This document shows positions 32,776 to 41,872 of a stretch of DNA of 64,000 bases, piece by piece. Source of the stretch: SSSZ01 sp036732025. Lineage in GTDB: Bacteria; Pseudomonadota; Gammaproteobacteria; Burkholderiales; Rhodocyclaceae. Position 1 is the stretch's first letter. Every line of letters begins with the position of its first letter. A program made the position numbers and the translations under genes. Below the pieces are notes generated by a model. That model did not search any database. It was not told the DNA's origin and saw nothing but the letters and a program-made list of their open reading frames with translations. The stretch is from the NCBI GenBank assembly GCA_036732025.1, contig DAINDE010000002.1:81305-145304 (forward strand). Reading direction: 5' to 3'.

Positions 32776-33618
32776 TTAGGCGGAAAGGGCCGCCCGCAGT
32801 TCGCGGATGTCGTCCTCGGCCTCGCCGAGAAGATCGGCATAGCGCTCCCGGTAGGTGGCTTCCCGGGCCAGTTGTTCGGCGTCGGCGCCGACGCGCATCC
32901 ACTCCAAGTCGCCCCCCGCCAGGATGTTGGCGAAATAGACGATGTCCCCCAGGGTGCAGGGATTGTCGGTGTTGCGGGGGCTGCCCTGATCCTTGACCGA
33001 GTCGATGATGCGGTCGGGCAGGCCGAGGACGTGCAGGAGGCTTTCGCCGATGCTTTCGTGCCAGCCCGCCACCAGGCCGATGACGGCGTCCGGGGAATCA
33101 CGGTATTCGGCGTATTCGGCGGCACGGTAGAGCAGGTAGAAGACGCCGATGTTGTGAACCATGCCGGCAAGCATGGCTTCGTCGGGATTCACCCGGCCGA
33201 TGCGGCGGGCCAGCACCCGGGAGATGGCGGCGATGTGCAGCGAGTGCTCCCAGGTGAGGCGGGAGAGGGCATCGAAACCGGAGAGGTTCCTCGACTTCAG
33301 CATCTGATCCATGGCCACCGCCAGGGAGGTGGTGCGGACCGCATCGAAGCCCAGGCGGCCGACGGCGGTGCGCAGGTCGGTGATGGCCCGGCCGCTGGGG
33401 TTGAAGGCGACCGAGTTGGCCAGGCGCAGCAGCTTGCTGGCAATGAGGGGTTCCACCTCGATGACGTGGGCGACGCGGTCGAGGGCGACATCCGGATCGC
33501 GCAGGGTATTGCGCACCAGGATCGCCGCATCGAGGCAGGTGGGGAAATTGACCTCGCCCGAGAGATCCCGGGCGATGTCTTCGAGGATGCGGAAATGGAT
33601 CCTGTTGTCGACGGACAT
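32776..33618 (-). CDS. HDOD domain protein
   Basis: 280 aa. The HDOD fold (degenerate HD hydrolase) covers about residues 20-215: VNFPTCLDAAILVRNTLRDP, then LIASKLLRLANSVAF, LRTAVGRLGFDAVRTTSLAVA and MVHNIGVFYLLYRA. HDOD proteins act in signal transduction without known catalysis. It is a stand-alone domain with no receiver or GGDEF attached. The CBS gene lies directly upstream on the same strand (1 bp apart), suggesting co-transcription. Confidence 0.9.
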   Translation of the reverse strand: MSVDNRIHFRILEDIARDLSGEVNFPTCLDAAILVRNTLRDPDVALDRVAHVIEVEPLIASKLLRLANSVAFNPSGRAITDLRTAVGRLGFDAVRTTSLAVAMDQMLKSRNLSGFDALSRLTWEHSLHIAAISRVLARRIGRVNPDEAMLAGMVHNIGVFYLLYRAAEYAEYRDSPDAVIGLVAGWHESIGESLLHVLGLPDRIIDSVKDQGSPRNTDNPCTLGDIVYFANILAGGDLEWMRVGADAEQLAREATYRERYADLLGEAEDDIRELRAALSA

Positions 33619-33619
33619 G

Positions 33620-34051
33620 TCAGCCGGCGATGTAGCGTTCCAGCTCTTCGATGAGGAAGCGCTGGGAACTGATGGTTTCCTTCACCAGGTCACCGATGGA
33701 AACCATGCCCACCACGCTGCCGTCTCCGTCGAGGATGGGCAGGTGGCGGAAGCGCTTGTCGGTCATCAGCGCCATGCACTGGTCGATGCTGTGGGAGGGG
33801 GTGACGTAGGCCACCTTGTCGCTCATGATCTCCCGTACCAGGGTTTCCTTCGACGACTTGCCGTGGAGAATGATTTTGCGGGCATAGTCCCGCTCGGAAA
33901 AAATCCCGACCAGTTGTTCGCCGTCAAGGACCAGGAGGGCGCCGACGTCATGCTGGGCCATCACGGTGAGGGCGTGGAAGACAGTGTCGTTGGGGCTGAC
34001 GACGGCCAGCGGGCGCTGTTTTTCGGCGAGTAGCTGCTTTAGTGTTTTCAT
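33620..34051 (-). CDS. CBS-domain pair protein
   Basis: 143 aa from ATG 34051, which has a good SD (GAGGAGG); the longer frame adds only non-conserved residues. It consists of two CBS motifs forming one Bateman module (about 8-65 and 75-135; VREIMSDKVAYVTPSHSIDQ and HLPILDGDGSVVGMVSIGDL). Such stand-alone proteins usually sense adenine nucleotides or other ligands; the partner is unknown. Coupled with the HDOD gene downstream. Confidence 0.9.
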   Translation of the reverse strand: MKTLKQLLAEKQRPLAVVSPNDTVFHALTVMAQHDVGALLVLDGEQLVGIFSERDYARKIILHGKSSKETLVREIMSDKVAYVTPSHSIDQCMALMTDKRFRHLPILDGDGSVVGMVSIGDLVKETISSQRFLIEELERYIAG

Positions 34052-34137
34052 GGCGGGCCTCCTCTGTTCGGGGGAATAAGACCAAGCGTGTGGAAAGAGT
34101 CTATCTCCCGCCTGCCCCAATGCCAAGCGAAGGCAAC

Positions 34138-34161
34138 AAAAAAGGCGGCCGGGGCCGCCTT
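34138..34161 (-). terminator. Rho-independent terminator after cytochrome c4
   Basis: On the minus strand AAGGCGGC, loop CCCG, GCCGCCTT, then six Ts (plus-strand As 34138-34143). It is 21 bp past the cytochrome c4 stop and separates it from the CBS gene. Confidence 0.9.
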
Positions 34162-34181
34162 GGGTGCCGGGTTGCGGCCGT

Positions 34182-34817
34182 TTAGCGCAGGCCGGCGGCG
34201 TATTCCGAGACGGCCTTGATGTCGGCGTCGGAGAGCTTGGCGGCGATCATGCGCATCATCTTCTCGGGGTCGTTGGCGCGCTCGCCAAGACGGAAGGCCT
34301 TCAACTGGGTTTCGGTGTATTCCGGGAACTGGCCAGCCAGCTTGGGGTACATGGCGGGCAGGCCGGCACCGGCGGGGCCGTGGCAGCCGGCACAGGCAGG
34401 CACGCCCTTGGCGAAGTCGCCCTGGCGCCAAAGCTTTTGGCCCAGCGCAATCTGCTTCTCGTCCTTGGCGCCGGCCGGCTTGGCCTTCTGCTGGGCAAAC
34501 CAGGCAGCGACGTTCTTCATGTCCTCGTCGGAGAGGGGGGCGGCCATGCCGCCCATGATCGGGTTGTTGCGCTGAGCCGGCTTGCCGTCCAGGGCCTTGA
34601 AGTTCTTCAGCTGCTTGTAGATGTATTCCTCGACCTGGCCTGCCAGATGGGGATTGGCGGAGGCGGGACTGTTGCCGTCGGCACCGTGGCACGCGACACA
34701 AATGGTCTCGGCGATGACCTTGCCCTTGGCGGGATCCGCCTTGGTCTTGGCTTCTTCGGATGCGTTGGCGGAAAGACTGGTAGCGAGCAGGACTGCCAGC
34801 GCCGTCGTACGGATCAT
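34182..34817 (-). CDS. Dihaem cytochrome c4
   Basis: 211 aa periplasmic protein. Signal peptide about 1-19 (cleaved after SANA). Two class I cytochrome domains each have a CxxCH haem site: CVACH (40-44) and CAGCH (142-146), with distal methionines in NPIMGGMA and EKMMRMIA. The double domain of about 190 residues is the cytochrome c4 pattern; it delivers electrons to terminal oxidases. It is divergent from engB, as in many betaproteobacteria, and ends at a strong terminator. Confidence 0.94.
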   Translation of the reverse strand: MIRTTALAVLLATSLSANASEEAKTKADPAKGKVIAETICVACHGADGNSPASANPHLAGQVEEYIYKQLKNFKALDGKPAQRNNPIMGGMAAPLSDEDMKNVAAWFAQQKAKPAGAKDEKQIALGQKLWRQGDFAKGVPACAGCHGPAGAGLPAMYPKLAGQFPEYTETQLKAFRLGERANDPEKMMRMIAAKLSDADIKAVSEYAAGLR

Positions 34818-34936
34818 TTCACAACTCCTTCTGCGCGATTCTGGGCCGCTTTTTGGCGGATGGGCCGGGAACGGAAGTTACAAACCTGCTATTCTATACC
34901 AGATCGCCGCCCCATGGCGGTTTACGCGAGTTTTTT

Positions 34937-35596
34937 ATGCCCTTGTTCCAGAAGGCGGTCTTCCACACGACCGTCGCCCACCTGCGCGACCTGCCCACGG
35001 ATGCGGTGTGCGAGGTGGCCTTCGCCGGTCGATCGAACGCCGGCAAGTCTTCCGCCATCAACACCCTGGCCGGCCGCGTGCGGCTCGCCTTCGTCAGCAA
35101 GACGCCGGGCCGTACCCAGCACCTCAATTATTTCACCCTGGCCGAGGGCAAATATCTGGTGGACCTCCCCGGCTACGGCTACGCCAAGGCGCCGGAGGCC
35201 ATCCGCGCCCAGTGGGAGGGCCTCATCGGGCCCTATCTGCAGGGACGTCAGCCCCTGGCCGGACTGGTCATCATCATGGATGCCCGCCATCCGTTGACCG
35301 ACCTCGACTGGCGCATGATCGAGTGGTTCCGCCCCACCGGACGGCCCATCCACGTGCTGCTATCCAAGGCCGACAAGATGTCCCGCCAGGAACAGACCAA
35401 GACCCTGCGGGCGGTCAAGGCCGAACTGGCGAAACTGGGGGCCGGCTTCTCAGCGCAACTCTTTTCCAGCCTGAAGAAGAGCGGCATTGAGGAAGCCGAA
35501 GCGGTGCTGGCCGGCTGGTTGGGCATCCCCTTGCCGGCACCGGCGAATACAAAAAAGCCCCCGGATAAGGGGGGTCCGGGGGCCAAAATGCCTTAA
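34937..35596 (+). CDS. engB: Ribosome-biogenesis GTPase EngB (YsxC/YihA)
   Basis: 219 aa. G1 GRSNAGKS (31-38), G3 DLPGYGYA and G4 LSKADK mark the small GTPase needed for late assembly of the 50S subunit. ATG 34937 follows a T-rich stretch with no clear SD. The last codons (KKPPDKGGPGAKMP) are encoded by a perfect GC hairpin, so the C-terminal tail may be a by-product of a terminator-like element. Divergent from cytochrome c4; hemB follows. Confidence 0.95.
   Translation: MPLFQKAVFHTTVAHLRDLPTDAVCEVAFAGRSNAGKSSAINTLAGRVRLAFVSKTPGRTQHLNYFTLAEGKYLVDLPGYGYAKAPEAIRAQWEGLIGPYLQGRQPLAGLVIIMDARHPLTDLDWRMIEWFRPTGRPIHVLLSKADKMSRQEQTKTLRAVKAELAKLGAGFSAQLFSSLKKSGIEEAEAVLAGWLGIPLPAPANTKKPPDKGGPGAKMP
35551..35583 (-). 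terminator. Terminator-like hairpin in minus orientation inside the engB 3' end
   Basis: GCCCCCGGA (35557-35565) pairs perfectly with TCCGGGGGC (35575-35583); on the minus strand the stem is followed by six Ts (plus-strand As 35551-35556). It would stop transcription running leftwards into engB, although no minus-strand gene lies to the right before slmA. Confidence 0.65.
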
Positions 35597-35632
35597 CGAG
35601 ATTAAGGCACCCGCTCAGGGAGGTAAAGCGGG
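35589..35632. repeat. Two further hairpins between engB and hemB
   Basis: TGCCTTAA (35589-35596, containing the engB stop) pairs with TTAAGGCA (35602-35609); immediately after, CCCGCT (35610-35615) pairs with AGCGGG (35627-35632). Neither has a T-run. With the previous element three perfect stems stand in 82 bp. Confidence 0.6.
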
Positions 35633-35729
35633 AGACAGCGCGTGCCATCTGCGTCGTATGATGCAGGTCATGGCGGAAAGTTCCCGCCCCGAAAAGAATA
35701 TCGTCCGTTGAATTTGCAAGGATTGCGCT

Positions 35730-36728
<999 letters not shown>

Positions 36729-36764
36729 TCCGGATTCGGGACGCGGCATGATGCGTCGCCGCAC

Positions 36765-36828
36765 CCGTTCGCCCTGAGCTCGTCGAAGGGCGGTTGGTCA
36801 TGGGCTTCGACAGGCTCAGTCCGAACGG
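36765..36828 (+). repeat. REP-like dispersed palindromic repeat, copy 2
   Basis: CCGTTCGCCCTGAGCTCGTC at the left and, inverted, CTTCGACAGGCTCAG with CCGAACGG at the right form a long imperfect palindrome. It is the same family as 10640-10728 and also lies between two genes (hemB and slmA). Confidence 0.85.
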
Positions 36829-36837
36829 AGGGAGGCT

Positions 36838-37449
36838 TCAGACGCTGCCCGGCGCGCCTGACTGGGAGAGGCAGGCGAAATACAGCATGGGCCACTGCTG
36901 CGGCCACTGGGCCAGGGGTTCCCGGGCGAAGCCGCTGCGGGCGTACTGCTCCCAGCGGCCGACGGCGTAACAACGCAACAGGTTGGCAAGGGCGCCGAAA
37001 TCGGCGTCGGGCTTCAGGTTCTCCTGGGTGGCGGCGATGCGCAGGGCCTGCTTGAGGGCCGCTTCCAGCTTGTCGAGAAGGGCGTTGACGCGGGCCTGCA
37101 GGCGCTCGTGCTCGCCGGCCAGGGCGTCGCCGATGAGGACGCGGGTCATGCCCCGGTTCTTCTGGGCGAAGCGCAGGAGCAGGGCGAGGATCTGTTCCAC
37201 CTGCTTGAAGCCTTCGGCCTCGTCGCTGGTGATCTGGTTGATGACGCCGAACAGGCTTTGCTCGATGAATTCGATGAGGCCGTCGAACATCTGGGCCTTG
37301 CTGGCGAAATGGCGGTAGAGGGCGGCTTCCGAGCAGTCCAGCCGCGCCGCCAGGGCCGCCGTGGTGATCTTTTCGCCCTTCGGTTGTTCCAGCATTTCCG
37401 CCAGCGTCTGCAAAATCTGCAGACGGCGCTCCCCGGTCTTTGCCGCCAT
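36838..37449 (-). CDS. slmA: Nucleoid occlusion factor SlmA
   Basis: 203 aa TetR-family DNA-binding protein. The helix-turn-helix is KITTAALAARLDCSEAALYR (about 25-45), and MFDGLIEFIEQSLFGVINQI plus MTRVLIGDALAGEHERLQ match SlmA. It blocks FtsZ assembly over the nucleoid when bound to SBS sites. ATG 37449 is chosen because the 40 residues upstream in the frame are not conserved. It lies next to a HAD nucleotidase and argB, its usual neighbours in betaproteobacteria. Confidence 0.93.
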   Translation of the reverse strand: MAAKTGERRLQILQTLAEMLEQPKGEKITTAALAARLDCSEAALYRHFASKAQMFDGLIEFIEQSLFGVINQITSDEAEGFKQVEQILALLLRFAQKNRGMTRVLIGDALAGEHERLQARVNALLDKLEAALKQALRIAATQENLKPDADFGALANLLRCYAVGRWEQYARSGFAREPLAQWPQQWPMLYFACLSQSGAPGSV

Positions 37450-37478
37450 GGTTGTCTCCCCCTGAATTGTTGCGGAAA

Positions 37479-38117
37479 TTATAGCCGTGCAGCCCCCTGC
37501 TGCAAGTCTGCCACCGAACGCACCGTCAAGTCGACATAGGGCGGACGGCGTAAGCCAGTGCTCACCCACACGGTCTTCATGCCCAGCGCCTTGGCGGTGG
37601 CGAGATTGGGCAGGCTGTCTTCCACCATGATGCAGCGGCGGGGGTCGAGGCCCTCAGCCCGCAACAGAGCCCGAAAGCCCGCGGGCATGGGCTTGGGCCG
37701 GAAGCGGAGGTTCTCAACGGCATACACTGCGTCGACCAGGTGGTCGAGGCCGGTGATGGCGAGGATGGCCTCGGTGTAGCGGCGGGGGGCGTTGGAAAAG
37801 ATGATCTTGCGGCCCGGCAGCCGGCGCAGGCGATGGCGTACGGCCGGGTCAAAACGGACCATGGACGCCAGGTCCGGGAACTGATGGGTTTCCCGCAGGA
37901 AGTGGTGGGGGTCGGTGCCGTGGTGGCGGATGAGGCCGAGCAGGGTGGCGCCGTAGCGCTCCCAGTAATCCTGCCGCAGGCGGGTGGCGGCCTCCTCGTC
38001 GAGGCCCAGGTGCCGCTCGATGTATTGGCGCATCGAGCGGTTGATATGGGGAAAGATGTGGGGGCTGGCGTCGTGGAGGGTGTTGTCCAGATCGAAGAGC
38101 CAGGTGCGTGATTTCAT
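37479..38117 (-). CDS. Pyrimidine 5'-nucleotidase (HAD superfamily)
   Basis: 212 aa. HAD motif I DLDNT (9-13) has Asp9 as nucleophile; motif II is FSNAP, motif III the lysine in RPKP, and motif IV MVEDSLPNL. The cap is the helical SDT1/Pyr-5'-N type (HLGLDEEAATRLRQDYWERY). Yeast SDT1 relatives dephosphorylate UMP/CMP and modified pyrimidines. It starts 92 bp after argB stop and ends 29 bp before slmA. Confidence 0.9.
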   Translation of the reverse strand: MKSRTWLFDLDNTLHDASPHIFPHINRSMRQYIERHLGLDEEAATRLRQDYWERYGATLLGLIRHHGTDPHHFLRETHQFPDLASMVRFDPAVRHRLRRLPGRKIIFSNAPRRYTEAILAITGLDHLVDAVYAVENLRFRPKPMPAGFRALLRAEGLDPRRCIMVEDSLPNLATAKALGMKTVWVSTGLRRPPYVDLTVRSVADLQQGAARL

Positions 38118-38172
38118 GGTGTACCTTGACTTCGGCCGCTCGCAGCCCTTTTTGCCTGCCTGGGGCAGGTTG

Positions 38173-38203
38173 GCCTGCGCCGCAAGAAGCCCGCTGCGCA
38201 GGC
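38173..38203 (-). repeat. Hairpin after argB
   Basis: GCCTGCGC (38173-38180) and GCGCAGGC (38196-38203) are perfect inverted repeats with a 15-nt loop, 7 bp past the argB stop. There is no T-run, so it may protect a 3' end or be a weak terminator; a second shorter pair (GCCTGCC/GGCAGG) stands just beyond. Confidence 0.55.
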
Positions 38204-38209
38204 GTCTTG

Positions 38210-39097
38210 TCAGCGGGACTTGATCATGGTGCCGACGCCGTGGTCGGTGAGAATTTCCAGCAGCAAGGCGTGTTCGACGCGGCCGTCGATGATGTGCACG
38301 CTCTTCACGCCACTGCGGGCGGCGTCCAGCGCCGAGCCGATCTTGGGCAGCATGCCGCCGGAAAGGGTGCCGTCGGCCACCATGTCGTCGATTTCCTTGG
38401 GAGTGATGCCGGTAAGCAGGTTGCCGGCCTTGTCCAGTACGCCGGGCGTGTTGGTGAGGAGGATCAGTTTTTCCGCCTTGAGCACTTCGGCGATCTTGCC
38501 GGCGACGACGTCGGCGTTGATGTTGTAGGTCTCCCCTCCGGCGCCGACGCCGATGGGGGCGATGACCGGGATGAAGGCACCCTTGTCCAGATGGTCGATG
38601 AGGGAAGGGTCGATGGAGGTGATCTCGCCCACCTGGCCGACATCGATGAGATCGCCGGGATTGTCCTTGTTTTCCAGCATGAGCTTCTTGGCGCGGATGA
38701 AGTTGCCGTCCTTGCCGGTGAGGCCGACGGCCTTGCCGCCGTGCTGATTGATGAGATTGACGATGTCCTTGTTGACCTGGCCACCGAGGACCATTTCCAC
38801 CACTTCCATGGTTTCGGCATCGGTCACGCGCATGCCCTGGACGAATTCGCCCTTCTTGCCGACCCGGGCCAACAGGTTTTCGATCTGGGGCCCGCCGCCG
38901 TGGACGACGACGATGTTGAAGCCGACCAGTTCCAGCAGCACCACGTCGCGGGCGAAGCAGTTCTTGAGGTGCTCGTCGGTCATGGCGTTGCCGCCGTACT
39001 TGACGACGATGGTCTTGCCGTGGAAGCGCTTGATGTAAGGCAGGGCTTCGGCGAGGACGGCGGCCTTGGTGCCGGGGGCGAGGTTTTCGAGGGACAT
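38210..39097 (-). CDS. argB: Acetylglutamate kinase
   Basis: 295 aa. It phosphorylates N-acetyl-L-glutamate, the second step of arginine synthesis. Seen: VKYGGNAMTD near the N-terminus, HGGGPQI (about 65-71), NINADVVAGKIAEVL and GGMLPKI. An N-terminal helix of about 25 residues before the kinase core suggests the hexameric, arginine-inhibited form. ArgC lies far away at 60 kb, so the pathway genes are scattered. Confidence 0.97.
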   Translation of the reverse strand: MSLENLAPGTKAAVLAEALPYIKRFHGKTIVVKYGGNAMTDEHLKNCFARDVVLLELVGFNIVVVHGGGPQIENLLARVGKKGEFVQGMRVTDAETMEVVEMVLGGQVNKDIVNLINQHGGKAVGLTGKDGNFIRAKKLMLENKDNPGDLIDVGQVGEITSIDPSLIDHLDKGAFIPVIAPIGVGAGGETYNINADVVAGKIAEVLKAEKLILLTNTPGVLDKAGNLLTGITPKEIDDMVADGTLSGGMLPKIGSALDAARSGVKSVHIIDGRVEHALLLEILTDHGVGTMIKSR

Positions 39098-39127
39098 GGC
39101 GGCGAAGTAGTGAGTTAAGCCGCCATT

Positions 39128-40858
39128 TTACCCAAGACCGAATCCCCAGGCTGTGTCTAGGCGGAAGTTTTGCGTCCAATCCGGCACGGCGTTGGCCGGC
39201 ATTGGCCGGGCAATGCCGAATCCTTGAGCCAGATGGCAGCCAAGGCGCAGTAGTTCGGTAGCCTGTTTGTGTGTTTCCACGCCTTCGGCGACCACTTCGC
39301 GACGAAATGCCGCGGCAAGGCCAATAATGCCGTGAACGATTGCGAAATCCCCTTGGTCGACCAGCATGTCCGCGACAAAGGAGCGATCGATCTTGAGGGA
39401 AGTGGCGGGAAGGCGTTTGAGATAGGTCAGGGATGAGTAGCCGGTTCCGAAGTCATCTAGGGCGAAGCGCACGCCTAGATGGCTACAGGCATCGATTATC
39501 TGCGCCACCAGGAGCAGGTCATGGAGTGCCGAAGATTCAAGAATCTCGAGCTCGAGCTGGCGTGGTGCAATCTCGGGGGCAGCCTGAAGAAGCTTGCGAA
39601 GCTGCAGTTCGAACTCAGGCCAAAGGAGCAGTCTGGAGCATACGTTGACGCTTACGGGGACGGTGATACCGGCTCGTTGCCATTCCGCCATCTGTCGCAA
39701 TGCTTCGGCCATCACCCAGAGGTCGACCTCGATGGCAAGATCGGAGTCCGCAATCATTCCGAGGAAGTCCTGGGGCAGCAGGATTCCCTCCTTGGGATGC
39801 TGCCACCGTACCAGGGCCTCGAAACCGATCACTCGACCATCTCGCAGATCCACCTTGGGTTGGTAGAAAAGGCGCAGTTCGTTGCGCGTCAGGGCGAGGC
39901 GGAGGGCAGCCATAGAGTCGCGGGTATGCCGGGCGCGGCGGTCCAGTTCCGGATCAAAAATATGGTAGGTCGAGCGACCGCATTCCTTGGCCTTGTACAT
40001 GGCCTGATCGGCGTGGCGAAGCAGAATATCCGGGTTGCTGCCATCGATTGGATATAGCGTCAGCCCGGCACTCGCCGTGACTTGGAGGGGGGGCTCGGAA
40101 CTGATTGGTTCGGCAAGTGCAGCCAACAGTCGTTTGGTTATTGCCTCCACTTCGAACATGGTGTCGACGTCGGTTAGTAGGAGTACAAATTCGTCGCCGC
40201 CCATTCGGGCGACGGTATCCCCTTCCCTCACTTCCCGTTTCATCCGTTCGGCAATCTCCACGAGGACGCGGTCACCCACGGCATGGCCATAGCGATCGTT
40301 GATCGGTTTGAAATTGTCGAGATCGATATAGCAGACAGCCATGAGCGAACCCTGCCTTTCAATCCAGGCAATGGCCTGCTGCATGCGATCCAAGAGCAAT
40401 ACTCGATTGGGCAGTTGGGTCAGGGCGTCGAAATGCGCCATCATTTCCAACTGACGCTGATATTCCTTGAAGCGGGTGATGTCGGCAAAGGTGCCGACGT
40501 AGTGAGTTACCCGCCCCAGATCATCGTGTACAGCGTTGATGGACAGGAGTTCGACAACGATTTCCCCGTTACGGCGACGGTTGGTGACCTCGCCTTGCCA
40601 CGCTCCGTCTTCGCTCAGGCGTTTCCACATCGATTCGTAAAATTCGGCGCTCTGCAGCCCGGAGTGAAGAATCCGTGGGTTTTGGCCGATTATTTCGTTT
40701 CTCGGATAGCCGGTTACCGATGTGAATGCATCGTTTACCTCAACAACGACCCCCTTGGCGTCGGTGACCATGACACCGTTGGGGGATTTGGCAAAGGCGT
40801 TGACAACCCAGCGCAATCGACTGGTCGTAAGCGCCGAATGAAACTCCGTCCACGTCAC
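39128..40858 (-). CDS. PAS-GGDEF-EAL cyclic-di-GMP signalling protein
   Basis: 576 aa, soluble. PAS/PAC sensor (about 15-135; GVMVTDAKGVVVEVNDAF), GGDEF domain with intact GGDEF (220-224) and a product-inhibition I-site RxxD at 211-214, then an EAL domain with EAL (347-349), DDFGTGYSSL, KIDRSF and AEGVET all kept. Both activities look possible. No membrane segment. Base composition and codon use are less GC-biased than the neighbours. It is divergent from the XRE regulator gene across an AT-rich spacer. Confidence 0.95.
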   Translation of the reverse strand: MTWTEFHSALTTSRLRWVVNAFAKSPNGVMVTDAKGVVVEVNDAFTSVTGYPRNEIIGQNPRILHSGLQSAEFYESMWKRLSEDGAWQGEVTNRRRNGEIVVELLSINAVHDDLGRVTHYVGTFADITRFKEYQRQLEMMAHFDALTQLPNRVLLLDRMQQAIAWIERQGSLMAVCYIDLDNFKPINDRYGHAVGDRVLVEIAERMKREVREGDTVARMGGDEFVLLLTDVDTMFEVEAITKRLLAALAEPISSEPPLQVTASAGLTLYPIDGSNPDILLRHADQAMYKAKECGRSTYHIFDPELDRRARHTRDSMAALRLALTRNELRLFYQPKVDLRDGRVIGFEALVRWQHPKEGILLPQDFLGMIADSDLAIEVDLWVMAEALRQMAEWQRAGITVPVSVNVCSRLLLWPEFELQLRKLLQAAPEIAPRQLELEILESSALHDLLLVAQIIDACSHLGVRFALDDFGTGYSSLTYLKRLPATSLKIDRSFVADMLVDQGDFAIVHGIIGLAAAFRREVVAEGVETHKQATELLRLGCHLAQGFGIARPMPANAVPDWTQNFRLDTAWGFGLG

Positions 40859-40926
40859 GAGATCCTCCTTGGCATCCTAGCGATGGTGGGCAAATAAAAA
40901 TAATTCCCACTCCTCATAAAAACAGC

Positions 40927-40972
40927 TTATATATATAAATGTATTGTGACGCAAACAAGGCTGACTTAAAAG
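40927..40972 (+). promoter_or_regulatory. AT-rich palindrome and promoter candidate before the XRE gene
   Basis: TTATATATATAA (40927-40938) is a perfect palindrome in the 139-bp divergent spacer. TTGTGA (40944-40949) and TAAAAG (40967-40972) with a 17-bp spacer are a modest sigma-70 pair for the XRE gene. The palindrome may also serve as the -10 region of the minus-strand GGDEF/EAL gene. Confidence 0.4.
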
Positions 40973-40997
40973 TGACGGTGGGACACTATCACCCCCC

Positions 40998-41282
40998 ATG
41001 GATATGGGCGCCAAAATCAGCAGCAGCGATGGTCGTCTCTTTGCCCGCCATGTACTCGCGTGCAACATTCGCACGCTGCGTGCCGAGAGAGGATGGTCAC
41101 AGGAAACCCTCGCCTTGGAAGCAGGGCTGCATAGGACATTTGTTGCTCACGTCGAGCGGGGGGCGCGGAACGTTTCGCTCGACAATATTGAACGCATCGC
41201 GCTCGCGTTTGGCGTCTCGGTGAGTAGATTGTTTGAAGTATTGTATGCATCGGATGACGCCTCAAATCTTCCTCCAACCTGA
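40998..41282 (+). CDS. XRE-family transcriptional regulator (restriction-control-like)
   Basis: 94 aa, almost only an HTH-XRE domain (about 20-80): NIRTLRAERGWSQETLALEA, GLHRTFVAHVERGARNVSL, NIERIALAFGVSVSRLFEV. The GLHRT..ERG pattern is the one found in control proteins of restriction-modification systems and their orphan relatives, but no methylase or endonuclease is nearby. Two ATGs (40998, 41004) are possible. It probably binds its own upstream AT-rich spacer. Confidence 0.85.
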   Translation: MDMGAKISSSDGRLFARHVLACNIRTLRAERGWSQETLALEAGLHRTFVAHVERGARNVSLDNIERIALAFGVSVSRLFEVLYASDDASNLPPT

Positions 41283-41359
41283 GCGATGCGGTTGATTGAA
41301 GAACCCTCTCTCCCGAAGGACAGGTGCCGGCTACCATGTTTGAAACCGGTAGCGATGTA

Positions 41360-41776
41360 CTATTCCACCGTTAGCCTTTTTGTCGGACTACTGGCGCGCT
41401 TGGGCAGCGTCAGTTCGAGGACGCCGTCGGTGAATTTGGCGGCCGCCTTGCTTTCGTCGATGTCCTGGCCCAGCTGGAACGACCGGGAAACCTTGCCGAA
41501 GTAGCGCTCGGAACGCAGGACGCGTTCTCCTTCCTTGGTTTCCTTCCCGCGTTTGACTTCGGCACTGATGGCGACCTGGTTGCCATCGACGGTGACGTGA
41601 ATGTCCTCCTTCTTCACGCCGGGCAGTTCGGCGTGGACGACAAAGGCATTGTCCTGCTCCTTGACGTCCAGCTTGACCGAACTGGGGGCCATCAGTTCAT
41701 TGCCCAGTTCCATGGGGCGAATGAAGAAACCGCGGAAGAGGTCATCGAACGGCTCGAAACGGGTAAGGTTGGCCAT
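41360..41776 (-). CDS. Small heat-shock protein Hsp20
   Basis: 138 aa. The alpha-crystallin domain covers about 35-130 (KLDVKEQDNAFVVHAELPGV, then KKEDIHVTVDGNQVAISAEV, RSERYFGKVSRSFQLG) and ends with GVLELTLPK. A full IxI tail is not obvious. ATP-independent holdase against aggregation in the cytosol. An SD GGAGAC precedes the ATG, and a sigma-32-like promoter lies 40-70 bp upstream. Confidence 0.95.
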   Translation of the reverse strand: MANLTRFEPFDDLFRGFFIRPMELGNELMAPSSVKLDVKEQDNAFVVHAELPGVKKEDIHVTVDGNQVAISAEVKRGKETKEGERVLRSERYFGKVSRSFQLGQDIDESKAAAKFTDGVLELTLPKRASSPTKRLTVE

Positions 41777-41816
41777 GATTGTCTCCTGATGGGTTGCGGA
41801 TGGAATTCACATCACC

Positions 41817-41845
41817 AATATAGGAGGTGTCCTGGCGTCTTCAAG
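41817..41845 (-). promoter_or_regulatory. Heat-shock (sigma-32-like) promoter of hsp20
   Basis: On the minus strand CTTGAAG (41845-41839) is followed after about 14 bp by CCTATATT (41824-41817). This matches the pattern CTTGAAA / CCCCATNT of sigma-32 promoters better than the sigma-70 pattern. It ends 40 bp before the hsp20 start. Confidence 0.55.
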
Positions 41846-41872
41846 AGGGGAGAAACAGTGGTTTGACACCGG

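Noticed and set aside
40998..41282. Part of a restriction-modification or toxin-antitoxin system
   Set aside because: No methylase, nuclease or small toxin gene is present next to the XRE gene.
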